This document shows positions 15,558 through 23,838 of a stretch of 23,888 bases of DNA, in pieces. The stretch lies in the NCBI GenBank assembly GCA_002412775.1, contig DHVT01000026.1, positions 175,929 to 199,816 of the forward strand, given 5' to 3'. Made by a program: the position numbers and the translations under genes. The stretch comes from Firmicutes bacterium UBA5201. Lineage in GTDB: Bacteria; Bacillota; Clostridia; Peptostreptococcales; Acidaminobacteraceae. Each line of letters opens with the position of its first letter. Position 1 is the first letter of the stretch. Under the pieces are notes generated by a model. The model was not told the origin of the DNA, made no database searches, and saw nothing but the letters and a program-made list of their open reading frames with translations.

Positions 15558-16589
15558 ATGAAAACACTTTTTGAGGAAGTTACACTAAAAAATCTGAAAT
15601 TGAGAAACCGTATCGTGATGGCACCCATGTGCATGTATAGCGCCGACCTTGATGGCAACGCCAACGAATGGCATTACTCACATTATGAAACCCGCTCAAT
15701 CGGGGGTGCCGGACTCGTGATCATCGAGGCGACAGCTGTTGAAAGCAGAGGCCGTATCTCCGAGAACGATCTTGGAATATGGAACGATTCGCATATGGAT
15801 GGTCTAAAGACCATCGTCAGAAAGATAAAGAAGCACGGAGCAAAAGCAGGCATTCAACTCGCCCATGCGGGCCGAAAATGCGTTGTCAAAGACGAGTCAG
15901 TGATAGCGGCTTCTGCACTTCATTTCGATGAAGCCGATGCCAATTACAAATTGCCTGAAGCAATGGATCTCGAAACCATAGACGAAGTGGTCAAAGCTTT
16001 TGGCGTAGGAGCGGAAAGAGCTTTGAAAGCAGGCTTTGACCTCATTGAAATACATGGAGCACATGGTTATCTCATCAACACATTCCTATCTCCGCTCACA
16101 AACAAAAGAACCGATGATTATGGGTATCACAATCAATATGGCACACTTTTCCTTCGAAGAATCGTCGAAGCGGTCAGAAATGCATGGCCATCGGATAAGC
16201 CACTTCAAATCAGGGTATCCGCAAGTGACTATGATGCCAAAGGCAATACACCCGAAAAGATTGCCACAGCACTAAAAACCCTATCCGATCTCGATATTGA
16301 TGCCATTGATGTCAGTTCCGGCGGGGTCATTCCGGCAGGAGTCCGCTCATATGATGGCTATCAGCTCAAAATGGCTGAAACCGTCAAAGGAATCACCGGT
16401 TATAAAGTCATCGCAGGTGGACGCATAAAATCGGTGGAAATGGCTGAAGAAGTCATCAAGAATGAACGGGCCGATTTTATTTTTCTTGGAAGACAACTCT
16501 TGATCGACCCCTATTTTCCAATAAAAGCGGCTGCAACACTTGGTGTTGAGATCGATTATACACCTGTCCAGTACAAACGTTGGAAATAA
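15558..16589 (+). CDS. namA: NADPH dehydrogenase, old yellow enzyme family (NamA/YqjM-like)
   Basis: FMN-dependent ene-reductase that transfers hydride from NADPH to activated C=C bonds of enones or nitro compounds; the physiological substrate is usually unknown. The 343-residue TIM barrel is of YqjM length. The marker Cys25 and Tyr27 in MAPMCMYS are characteristic of the YqjM subgroup. Substrate-binding His166 and His169 lie in IEIHGAHGYLINTFLSPLTN, followed by KRTDDYG. The C-terminus has VIAGGRIKS and FIFLGRQLLIDPYFP, the flavin phosphate region, and ends with YKRW as many YqjM homologues do. GGAGG lies four bases before the ATG. The threonine-synthase-like gene follows after 14 bases and is probably co-transcribed, though no biochemical link is obvious. 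Confidence 0.94.
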   Translation: MKTLFEEVTLKNLKLRNRIVMAPMCMYSADLDGNANEWHYSHYETRSIGGAGLVIIEATAVESRGRISENDLGIWNDSHMDGLKTIVRKIKKHGAKAGIQLAHAGRKCVVKDESVIAASALHFDEADANYKLPEAMDLETIDEVVKAFGVGAERALKAGFDLIEIHGAHGYLINTFLSPLTNKRTDDYGYHNQYGTLFLRRIVEAVRNAWPSDKPLQIRVSASDYDAKGNTPEKIATALKTLSDLDIDAIDVSSGGVIPAGVRSYDGYQLKMAETVKGITGYKVIAGGRIKSVEMAEEVIKNERADFIFLGRQLLIDPYFPIKAAATLGVEIDYTPVQYKRWK

Positions 16590-16603
16590 GGGAGATGCAT
16601 AAC

Positions 16604-17701
16604 ATGATCAATTACATCTGCAATGAATGTGATAGGACCTATCCACACGACACCTTGGAATTCAAGTGCGCATGTGGTGGATTATTCAATCTCGAGCCCT
16701 TCGATTTGGATTTCAAAAAAGATTCAACCGATTGGAGCATATTTCGTTACTTTGGTGTATTGCCTCTAAAAGGGTCGGATGAAGTGGTCACAATGGGCGA
16801 AGGCATGACAGCTCTTGTCCCTTATGACTCGAAGCGTCCAAACTGGTTGCTCAAGATGGATTACATGATGCCGACACTATCCTTCAAAGATCGTGGTGCG
16901 GCAGTACTTGTGACTCTTGCAAAGCACCTTGGAGTGAAAAAAGTCATCCAAGACAGCAGTGGCAATGCCGGTACAGCGATAGCCGCTTATGCAGCCAGAG
17001 CAGGTATACCTTGCGAAATATTTGTGCCTGCCAAAACATCACCAAAAAAGATCCAACAGATCAAAGCACATGGCGCAAAAGTGGTCCTTGTGCAGGGCTC
17101 ACGCGAAGATACAGCAAAAGCGGCCTATGAAGCCGCTTCAGACAATGATGCATTCTATGCCAGTCATGTTTACAATCCTTATTTTTATCAAGGCACCAAG
17201 ACTTTTGGTTATGAAGTGTTCGAACAACTCCAGGATGAAATGCCAGAGTTCTTTGTTCTTCCCGTTGGAAACGGTACTTTGGTTTTGGGAGTCTATTATG
17301 CGCTTTGTGAGCTTCACACTGCTGAGTTGATCGGGCACATGCCAAAGATCATAGCCATTCAATCCGAGTATTGTGCCCCTATCCATTATGCTTTTCATAA
17401 CAGTTCTGTTCCCTATTCATCATCGGGAAAAGATACTTTGGCCGAAGGCATAGCGATCGCCGATCCAAAACGTGGCAATCAGATCATGGAGGCTATTCGA
17501 AAAACCGGCGGTGATGTGCACTTGGCACCTGAGCATAAGATTCTGGAAGCCAAAAAGCAACTCGCCGATCGTGGATTTTTCGTGGAGACCACTACCGCAG
17601 CCACATTCGCAGGTTTCTTTGACTATATCGAAAAACATCCAGAGCTTGAAAACGATAGATTTGTCTTGCCCCTATGTGGTGCAGGGCTGAAATCTGAATG
17701 A
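16604..17701 (+). CDS. Threonine synthase-like PLP enzyme
   Basis: Fold-type II pyridoxal-phosphate enzyme, most like threonine synthase, which converts O-phosphohomoserine to threonine. The 365-residue product begins with a zinc-ribbon-like segment (Cys6, Cys9, Cys22, Cys24 in CNEC and CACGG), as in archaeal-type ThrC. The cofactor lysine is probably Lys95 in LSFKDRGAA; QDSSGNAGTA contacts the cofactor, and LPVGNGTLVLG binds its phosphate. It ends PLCGAGLKSE. I chose the start at 16604 because AGGGAG lies nine bases before; in-frame ATGs at 16595 and 16580 are less well placed and the latter overlaps namA. No homoserine-pathway gene is near, so a related lyase or a paralogue with another substrate remains possible, and the thrC symbol is withheld. 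Confidence 0.85.
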   Translation: MINYICNECDRTYPHDTLEFKCACGGLFNLEPFDLDFKKDSTDWSIFRYFGVLPLKGSDEVVTMGEGMTALVPYDSKRPNWLLKMDYMMPTLSFKDRGAAVLVTLAKHLGVKKVIQDSSGNAGTAIAAYAARAGIPCEIFVPAKTSPKKIQQIKAHGAKVVLVQGSREDTAKAAYEAASDNDAFYASHVYNPYFYQGTKTFGYEVFEQLQDEMPEFFVLPVGNGTLVLGVYYALCELHTAELIGHMPKIIAIQSEYCAPIHYAFHNSSVPYSSSGKDTLAEGIAIADPKRGNQIMEAIRKTGGDVHLAPEHKILEAKKQLADRGFFVETTTAATFAGFFDYIEKHPELENDRFVLPLCGAGLKSE

Positions 17702-17740
17702 AAAATGGGAAGTTGTCGACTAATGACAACTTCCCATTTT
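17702..17740. terminator. Bidirectional terminator, 16-bp perfect stem
   Basis: AAAATGGGAAGTTGTC (17702-17717) and GACAACTTCCCATTTT (17725-17740) are perfect complements around a seven-base loop. It touches the stop codons of both convergent genes and serves both; T-rich ends supply the U-tracts. Confidence 0.92.
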
Positions 17741-18979
17741 CTATTCCGTCACTTCCAGTGAAGTGGATACCATAGACATCCAACAAGTCAATCTGAGATT
17801 GCCGGCTGAAGTCGGTGTAAACTCCATAATATTTTCTCCTGGAACGAGGCCTAATCCCAAATTGTATTCAGGAATCGTGATCGTATCGATGCATCCATTC
17901 AATCGAGTGGCGTTCATGACGATTCTGACAGGAATGTCCTTTTTGACTTTCACGTCTTCAATGTCATAATAACCGTTGATGTCCATATTGACAACCTGAA
18001 CACCATCGACAATGGCCGCGTAACCTACGGATTTTGATTCAACCAAAGGAACTGTAAGCCCAAGAGCGTTCACACCCTGGCTGATAACTGACATTGCCAT
18101 GACAATGACAAGAATTCCGCTTGCTTTGACAAGCTGACCATGATACTTCTTTCCAATCAAGCTGCCGACGTTTGCAAAAAGAAACATTAAAGGAACCGTA
18201 CCCAGGCCGTAAGCGAGCATCATGGAAAATCCGCCCATGAAACTCATGGTGGATAAAGCGATGACTTGCATCGTCTGAAGTGGTCCACATGGCATAAATC
18301 CATTCAAGACACCCGTCAAAACCGAAGAACGCTTACTCCCTATTTTTGAAAATCCTAAATTTATAACTGGCATTTTAAACTTGATCAACCCTAAATTTTT
18401 CCCGCCCATCATGAGCATGAATCCCCCGATGGCCAAAAAAATTATTCCTCTTGTCTGGAAAGACAGCGAGAGACCTTTGCCAATCGCCCCGATTGAACCT
18501 CCGATCAAAGCATATGTCAATATTCTTGAGAAATTGTAAATCAGAGACTTTGTAATGTTTTGCGAAGTCACTTCAGATTGAATTTGCGTCACTGCAATCC
18601 CACCGCACATTCCCATACAATGAAAACTGGTGATCAGACCGAAGATAAAGGCACCTGTCAGTCCAATCTCAGTGGAAAAAGCGTTCAAGGAAAACTTGTT
18701 GTAAAAGTATCCCCCCAACGCCAAAATTAAAATCATAATCAAAGTAAACTGTGCCGTCTTCATCATTACTTCATTTTTTGAGACCAAATTATAGGGAGTC
18801 GATGAAAGTCTTTTTTTGATTTCATCACTCAGATCTACATTCGATTCGTAACTCAATACACCTCTGACGTGGTCCACATTCAAATTTTTGATTTTTTTCA
18901 TACCTTTGAGGGCATGTTTGACACTGTTTTCACAGTGCTCACAAGTCATGCCCTCCACATGATGTTTTATTGACCCCAT
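17741..18979 (-). CDS. HMA - TauE/SafE - cupredoxin-like fusion membrane protein
   Basis: A 412-residue three-part protein. Residues 1-66 are a heavy-metal-associated domain with MTCEHC (Cys13, Cys16). After a linker helix, residues about 105-305 form a six-helix TauE/SafE-type (COG2836, DsbD-like) membrane domain with TSFHCMGMCGG (Cys121, Cys125) and NGFMPCGPLQTM (Cys231). Residues about 325-412 form a cupredoxin-like domain with NGCIDTITIPEY (Cys363), EFTPTSAGNLRLTCWMSM (Cys399, Met401, Met403). Such proteins are associated with copper or silver handling or thiol transfer; substrate and direction are not proven. The ATG has no clear ribosome site but overlaps the upstream gene by 13 bases, so translation is probably coupled. 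The 'sulfite exporter' family name should not be taken as function. Confidence 0.88.
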   Translation of the reverse strand: MGSIKHHVEGMTCEHCENSVKHALKGMKKIKNLNVDHVRGVLSYESNVDLSDEIKKRLSSTPYNLVSKNEVMMKTAQFTLIMILILALGGYFYNKFSLNAFSTEIGLTGAFIFGLITSFHCMGMCGGIAVTQIQSEVTSQNITKSLIYNFSRILTYALIGGSIGAIGKGLSLSFQTRGIIFLAIGGFMLMMGGKNLGLIKFKMPVINLGFSKIGSKRSSVLTGVLNGFMPCGPLQTMQVIALSTMSFMGGFSMMLAYGLGTVPLMFLFANVGSLIGKKYHGQLVKASGILVIVMAMSVISQGVNALGLTVPLVESKSVGYAAIVDGVQVVNMDINGYYDIEDVKVKKDIPVRIVMNATRLNGCIDTITIPEYNLGLGLVPGENIMEFTPTSAGNLRLTCWMSMVSTSLEVTE

Positions 18980-19296
18980 GGATTACTGGAGTTGGATTGT
19001 CCTAATCCGTTGCGATTCCCATGGCAACTTCCATAGCCTCTTCCAAAACCTTTGCCAGAAAATCCTGATTCTTCACGTGCTTTCATTCTTTCAATCATCC
19101 AATCGGCATCTTCACTAGTCAAATAACCTTTTTCCACTTGCTCTTCCATAAATGCGATTCTGTCTTCAAGTGTTGCCGTTCTCATATCGAACTCGGTATC
19201 ATTGCCTCTCATCATAAATCCTGGCACTGCAAAAGCTGTAGTCATGGAACCCACAACCAGCACCCCTACCACTAGTAGCAATAAAATCTTTTTCAT
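18967..19296 (-). CDS. Small exported protein, DUF2680-like
   Basis: A 109-residue secreted protein. KKILLLLVVGVLVVGSMTTAFA is a signal peptide, probably cleaved after AFA (about residue 22). The mature part has a short helical hairpin, LEDRIAFMEEQVEKGYLTSEDADWMIERM, resembling the DUF2680 pattern of small helix pairs, then a Gly/Arg-rich tail (GFGRGYGSCHGNRNG) with one Cys and one His. Function unknown; by position it may bind metal or assist the fusion protein that overlaps its end. The start at 19296 has GAGGAG at eight bases; the open frame to 19338 lacks one. It is the promoter-proximal gene of a two-gene operon. Confidence 0.78.
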   Translation of the reverse strand: MKKILLLLVVGVLVVGSMTTAFAVPGFMMRGNDTEFDMRTATLEDRIAFMEEQVEKGYLTSEDADWMIERMKAREESGFSGKGFGRGYGSCHGNRNGLGQSNSSNPWGQ

Positions 19297-19336
19297 AAAC
19301 TTCACTCCTCTTTTCGTTTTGTGTTGATTACTTTTC

Positions 19337-19370
19337 ATTATAGAGCGAAATTATGACATAAATATGACAA
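19337..19370 (-). promoter_or_regulatory. TATAAT promoter with Pho-box-like direct repeat
   Basis: On the minus strand TATAAT (19337-19342) has no normal -35; in its place is TTGTCATATTTATGTCATA, two copies of TGTCATA with a four-base spacer, 11 bases start to start (19352-19370). An 18-base box ends 10 bases before the -10, the layout of activator-dependent Pho promoters in Enterobacteria. It begins a few bases after the carB stop codon and no carB terminator is seen. Confidence 0.6.
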
Positions 19371-19373
19371 TTC

Positions 19374-22300
19374 TTATAAAACGTATAATTGTGACTTTTC
19401 AGCATCAAACGAGTACGCTTTCAGCCAAGCCTTAAAAGTCTCAAATGAAGTGAACAGCGGTATATTTCTCTTAAGAGCATTTTCCCTGATGGAATAACCA
19501 TACCGTAGGGCGTTGCTCCCCATCGTCACGGTGTTGATCACGATGTCAAAATGAGTCTGACTCAAAACCTCATATTCCTCTATCACTTTTACATCCATGA
19601 TTCCAAGAGCGTTCAAAGTATTTGCCGTTCCAGGGGTCGCATAGAGACTGAAGCAGTCGAACGCATGGTTCATGGTCAACTCATGCAATACTGTTTTTGT
19701 GGAATCACTGAGAGACATCAATATATTCGGTTTTTCCATGCCCCTAAGAGCATTGACTGAGATAAAACCTTTGTAAAGCGCTTCTTCAAGTGTGCTTCCT
19801 ATCCCAAGCACTTCACCAGTCGATTTCATCTCTGGTCCGACAGCCCCATCGACACCGGTGAACTTTTGAGTGGAGAATACCGGCATCTTGACTGCGATCC
19901 TGTTGCCGGATGGGACCAATCCCGCCTGGATGCCCATGCTCTCAAACGACTCTCCCATTGCGGCTCTCGTTGCGTACTCGACGATGGGTACTCCACTGAC
20001 TTTTGAGATGTATGGTACTGTTCTCGAAGCTCTAGGGTTGACTTCTATGACGTCAAGTTCTTCTCCCCTGAGAACGTATTGGATATTGATGACCCCTTTT
20101 ATTCCAAGTTGGATTGCGATTTTGTTGGTTGTCTCAACAACTTTTTCTATAGCAGTGACACTTATGGTTTGAGCCGGATAAACCGTTATGCTGTCTCCGG
20201 AATGGACTCCCGTTCTTTCCAGATGCTCCATGATTCCAGGAATCAATACCGACTCGCCATCTGATATGGCGTCCACTTCCACTTCTTGGCCATCCAGAAA
20301 CTGGTCCATCCAAACAAAACCTGAATAATCGTGTATGAAAATAGCATCGAGTGCTTGGTTGAGCATCTCCCGGTCATAACAAACTTTCATACCTTGTCCT
20401 CCAAGTACGAAACTTGGTCTGACAATCACGGGGAATCCTATTGTGTCTATGGAGTCAAGCCCTTCCTGTTTGTTGCCGAGAATCACACCTTTGGGTCTGC
20501 TGACGCCTATCGATTCCAAAAAGACGTCAAATTCGTCCCTATTTTCAGTTCTATTGATAATTTCTTCAGTGATGCCAAAGATACGAATGTTATGTTTCGA
20601 TAGGTGTGCTGAAAGTTTAATGGCTGTTTGACCACCAAACTGGAGCATCACTCCGATGGGTTTCTCCTTTTCAATGATATTCATGACATCTTCCTCAGTC
20701 AACGGTTCAAAATACAACTTATCCGATATGTTGAAATCCGTACTGACGGTTTCGGGATTGTTGTTGATCATTATGGTCTCATATCCCATTTTTTTCAAAG
20801 TCTTTACAGTATGAACCGAAGCATAGTCAAATTCTATGCCTTGTCCGATTCGGATCGGTCCGGATCCTATGACGATCACCTTTGGTCTGTCTGAGACCTC
20901 TACTTCATCATACTGTTCATATGTGGAATAAAAGTATGTGGAAACGGCGTCAAACTCTCCTCCACAGGTGTCCACCATTTGAAACCTGGGAATGATGGAC
21001 CCTATTTCTCTCATTCTTTTGATTTCGCATGCATCCACTTTCATGAGACTGGAAATGCCCTCATCGGAGAATCCTTTTTTCTTGTAGGCCCTCAGCATAT
21101 TTTCATCGAGATCTTGCAATGTCAATGTCTCTAGTGCTCTTTCCATCTTCACGATCACATGGATCTTATCCATGAACCACCTGTCTACTCCTGTTAACTC
21201 AACCAACTTGTCGATTCTATAATCTCGTCTCAAGAGTTCAGCAAGTACAAATAACCGCTCATCGTCCGCATTTTTCGCGCTTTCTTTAAGGTCTTCCACA
21301 GTCACTGATTCAAACTTCTCCATTTTCAGAGTGTGGATCTTAAGTTCGAGTGAACGGATCCCCTTCAGCAGCGCGGATTCAAAATTTGCTCCGATGGACA
21401 TGGTCTCACCTGTAGCCATCATTTTGGTTCCAAGCACTTTGCTGGCAGTGGTGAATTTGTCGAAAGGTAGTCTTGGCAGTTTGACGACCACATAATCCAG
21501 GCTTGGCTCAAAGCAGGCCATCGTCACACCAGTGACATCATTTCTGATCTCATCCAATCCGTACCCCAATGCGATTTTTGCCGCGACTTTCGCTATCGGA
21601 TAACCAGTCGCCTTGGATGCCAGTGCAGATGACCTGCTCACACGAGGATTGATCTCTATGACCGCATATTCAAAACTGAGTGGATTAAGTGCGAACTGCA
21701 CATTGCACCCTCCTTCAATTCCGATGGCCTCAATGATATTTAGGGCAGACTGCCTGAGCAATTGATATTCTTTGTCTGAAAGTGTCTGGCTGGGTGCTAC
21801 AACAATGCTATCACCAGTGTGGATGCCTACCGGGTCGAGATTTTCCATATTGCAAACAGAAATCTTATTGCCTCTGGAGTCCCTCATCACCTCATATTCC
21901 ACTTCTTTCCATCCCTTGATGCTTCTTTCAAGGAGCACTTGGCTGACCGGACTTGCCTCAAGTCCGGACTCCAAAATGTCAATGAGCATCGATTCATCAT
22001 CCGCGATGCCACCACCGGTGCCACCAAGTGTGTACGCCGGTCTTATGATCAATGGATAACCGGTGATCTTTGCGAACTCAAGCCCTTCTCCTATACTTTT
22101 GACAATAGTGGATTCCACTACAGGTTCGCCTATTGCATTCATGACCATTTTGAACTGTTCCCTGTCTTCACCCTTTATGATGCCTTCAATTGGCGTACCA
22201 AGCACGTTCACACCATACTTGTCGAGGATACCTTTTTCTTTCAGCTCAATCGCCATGTTGAGGGCGGTTTGCCCCCCCATACCGACAAGTATGCTATCCG

Positions 22301-22547
22301 GTTTTTCTTCCTTGAGGATCATCTCGATGAACTCCGCGGTGATCGGTTCTATATAGATCCTATCCGCGACTGACTGGTCCGTCATTATCGTCGCTGGATT
22401 GGAATTGATCAGTACGACTTCGATATTTTCTTCTTTGAGCGCTTGGCAAGCTTGGGTTCCAGAATAATCAAATTCCGCCGCTTGTCCTATGACTATCGGT
22501 CCTGAACCGATGACCAATACTTTTTTTATGGTTTCATTCAATGGCAT
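19374..22547 (-). CDS. carB: Carbamoyl-phosphate synthase, large subunit
   Basis: Makes carbamoyl phosphate from bicarbonate, ammonia (delivered by CarA) and two ATP for pyrimidine and arginine synthesis. The 1057-residue protein has the usual duplicated layout: two pre-ATP-grasp/ATP-grasp halves, starting at VLVIGSGPIVIGQAAEFDYS (about 10) and VIVIGSGPIRIGQGIEFDYA (about 555), with repeated INPRVSRSSALASK and VNPRASRTVPYISK active-site segments. An oligomerisation region lies between them (about 400-545), and a C-terminal MGS-like allosteric domain (about 925-1057). No domain is missing. The carA stop codon TAG is part of the ribosome site TAGGAGG seven bases or so before this ATG, so translation is coupled. 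The end lies 77 bases before the next gene. Confidence 0.98.
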   Translation of the reverse strand: MPLNETIKKVLVIGSGPIVIGQAAEFDYSGTQACQALKEENIEVVLINSNPATIMTDQSVADRIYIEPITAEFIEMILKEEKPDSILVGMGGQTALNMAIELKEKGILDKYGVNVLGTPIEGIIKGEDREQFKMVMNAIGEPVVESTIVKSIGEGLEFAKITGYPLIIRPAYTLGGTGGGIADDESMLIDILESGLEASPVSQVLLERSIKGWKEVEYEVMRDSRGNKISVCNMENLDPVGIHTGDSIVVAPSQTLSDKEYQLLRQSALNIIEAIGIEGGCNVQFALNPLSFEYAVIEINPRVSRSSALASKATGYPIAKVAAKIALGYGLDEIRNDVTGVTMACFEPSLDYVVVKLPRLPFDKFTTASKVLGTKMMATGETMSIGANFESALLKGIRSLELKIHTLKMEKFESVTVEDLKESAKNADDERLFVLAELLRRDYRIDKLVELTGVDRWFMDKIHVIVKMERALETLTLQDLDENMLRAYKKKGFSDEGISSLMKVDACEIKRMREIGSIIPRFQMVDTCGGEFDAVSTYFYSTYEQYDEVEVSDRPKVIVIGSGPIRIGQGIEFDYASVHTVKTLKKMGYETIMINNNPETVSTDFNISDKLYFEPLTEEDVMNIIEKEKPIGVMLQFGGQTAIKLSAHLSKHNIRIFGITEEIINRTENRDEFDVFLESIGVSRPKGVILGNKQEGLDSIDTIGFPVIVRPSFVLGGQGMKVCYDREMLNQALDAIFIHDYSGFVWMDQFLDGQEVEVDAISDGESVLIPGIMEHLERTGVHSGDSITVYPAQTISVTAIEKVVETTNKIAIQLGIKGVINIQYVLRGEELDVIEVNPRASRTVPYISKVSGVPIVEYATRAAMGESFESMGIQAGLVPSGNRIAVKMPVFSTQKFTGVDGAVGPEMKSTGEVLGIGSTLEEALYKGFISVNALRGMEKPNILMSLSDSTKTVLHELTMNHAFDCFSLYATPGTANTLNALGIMDVKVIEEYEVLSQTHFDIVINTVTMGSNALRYGYSIRENALKRNIPLFTSFETFKAWLKAYSFDAEKSQLYVL

Positions 22548-22556
22548 AATGTCCTC

Positions 22557-23606
22557 CTAGTTGGCATAAGCTAAAAAGTGATCGAAGAGATGATGGTTGT
22601 CCCACGGTCCTGGTGACGCCTCAGGATGGAACTGGACAGAGAAAATTGGCAAGAGTGTGTGTCTCATGCCTTCCACAGTACCATCATTCATGCTGATGTG
22701 AGTCGCTTCGACGTTTTCCGGCAATTCCGATATATGATAGCCGTGATTCTGCGAAGTGATGGTGACCTTGTTGGTATGGATGGTCTTCACAGGATGATTG
22801 CATCCACGGTGTCCGAATTTAAGTCTTTCAGTTCTTCCGCCAAGTGCGATGGCAAGCAGCTGATGACCAAGGCAAATCCCCGTTATCGGAACTTCTCCTA
22901 TCATCTTTTTAATTTCACCCACGATCTCAGTCAAATCCGATGGGTTTCCCGGTCCGTTGGAAAGAAAGACGAGTTCCGGTTTGAATGCCATGACTTCCTC
23001 AGCGCTGGCACCCGCTGGAAACACCTTGACGTGACTGCCTCTTTCGACAAATTGGTTCAAGATGCTCCTTTTGACCCCATAATCCATCACTGCGATGCGT
23101 TTTGATCCCCCTGAAAGTTCATACGCTGCCTTGGTAGTCACTTTATATACCGAATCTGACAAATCCAGATTGTTCATACGATCAAGTGCTTCTTCAATTG
23201 TCATCTCCAGTGTTGTGATGATGCCTTTCATTGTACCGTTTTTTCTTATGACTCGTGTAAGCGCTCTCGTATCCACGCCTTGAATGCCTATGATCTCATG
23301 TTGTCTCAGATAATGGTCAAGCTCCATCTCCGCTCTGAAATTGCTGGATTCATGGCATTTCTCTCTGACGACGAACCCGCTCACTTTGGGTGAGCAAGAC
23401 TCAAAATCATCAAAATTGATGCCATAATTTCCGATGAGCGGAAAAGTCATCACCACAATCTGTCCATAGTAGGACGGATCGGAGAGAATCTCTTGATAAC
23501 CTGTCATTCCAGTGTTGAAAACGACCTCCCCCACCTGTGCGTCCAGGTAACCGAATGCCTCACCATCAAATCTCATGCCGTTTTCAAGAATCAGTTCTGC
23601 TTTCAT
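22557..23606 (-). CDS. carA: Carbamoyl-phosphate synthase, small (glutaminase) subunit
   Basis: Hydrolyses glutamine and channels ammonia to CarB. The 349-residue product has the N-terminal CPSase small-chain domain (NTGMTGYQEILSDPSYYGQI) and a C-terminal class I glutamine amidotransferase domain with nucleophile Cys245 in GICLGHQ, and His327 and Glu329 in VQFHPEASPGP; SQNHGYHI is also conserved. The start at 23606 is preceded by GGAGG and begins MKAELILENG as expected; an upstream in-frame ATG at 23651 falls in the attenuator's U-tract. It is the first gene of carAB, controlled by the leader between 23607 and about 23803. Whether the operon serves pyrimidine synthesis mainly is suggested by the PyrR site. 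Confidence 0.98.
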   Translation of the reverse strand: MKAELILENGMRFDGEAFGYLDAQVGEVVFNTGMTGYQEILSDPSYYGQIVVMTFPLIGNYGINFDDFESCSPKVSGFVVREKCHESSNFRAEMELDHYLRQHEIIGIQGVDTRALTRVIRKNGTMKGIITTLEMTIEEALDRMNNLDLSDSVYKVTTKAAYELSGGSKRIAVMDYGVKRSILNQFVERGSHVKVFPAGASAEEVMAFKPELVFLSNGPGNPSDLTEIVGEIKKMIGEVPITGICLGHQLLAIALGGRTERLKFGHRGCNHPVKTIHTNKVTITSQNHGYHISELPENVEATHISMNDGTVEGMRHTLLPIFSVQFHPEASPGPWDNHHLFDHFLAYAN

Positions 23607-23649
23607 ATAATTGCCTCCTTCAGCATCAGTATTCGATGAATGGACACAC

Positions 23650-23697
23650 AAAAAAGGGAAGCGGCAACGCCCAGTTCCGGCATTGCTTCTTCCCTTA
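23650..23697 (-). terminator. Attenuator terminator in the carAB leader
   Basis: On the minus strand AAGGGAAG pairs with CTTCCCTT, and the inner GCAATGCC pairs with GGCGTTGC (one G-U), followed by a run of six T. It lies about 45 bases upstream of carA, so readthrough is required for expression. Confidence 0.88.
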
Positions 23698-23716
23698 TAT
23701 TTTGATTATGACCCAG

Positions 23717-23777
23717 TGGTCCCTTGTGTTTAACTGTCAAATTCATCTCATACCTCTTTCTGGCCTCACGGGACCAA
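23717..23777 (-). promoter_or_regulatory. PyrR-binding RNA hairpin in the carAB leader
   Basis: In the RNA, GGUC-CCGUGA-GGCC (23762-23775) matches the conserved PyrR loop (UCCNGNGAGGCY) of pyr attenuators, followed by the purine-rich CAGAAAGAGGU. UGGUCCC at 23770-23776 can also pair with GGGACCA (23717-23723), giving an alternative long-range stem. By the known mechanism PyrR with UMP stabilises the loop and favours the downstream terminator, so transcription drops when pyrimidines are plentiful. I could not assign the antiterminator strand with certainty. pyrR itself is not in the window. Confidence 0.8.
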
Positions 23778-23809
23778 TTTAAAAGTGTATTTTTTGCTTA
23801 CCAAAATAG

Positions 23810-23838
23810 ATTCTATAGTGGATTGGATGCTTTGTCAA
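23810..23838 (-). promoter_or_regulatory. Promoter of carAB
   Basis: Consensus TTGACA (23833-23838), a 17-base spacer and TAGAAT (23810-23815) on the minus strand. Transcription would begin near 23803, giving a leader of about 200 bases holding the PyrR hairpin and attenuator. The remaining bases to the window edge show no gene. Confidence 0.85.

Noticed and set aside
17741..18979. Annotation as a sulfite exporter
   Set aside because: The TauE/SafE family name is broad; the HMA and cupredoxin-like domains and the HCMGMCGG motif favour metal or thiol transfer.
21819..22373. A 184-codon plus-strand open frame
   Set aside because: It is antisense to the conserved first half of carB and shows no family features.
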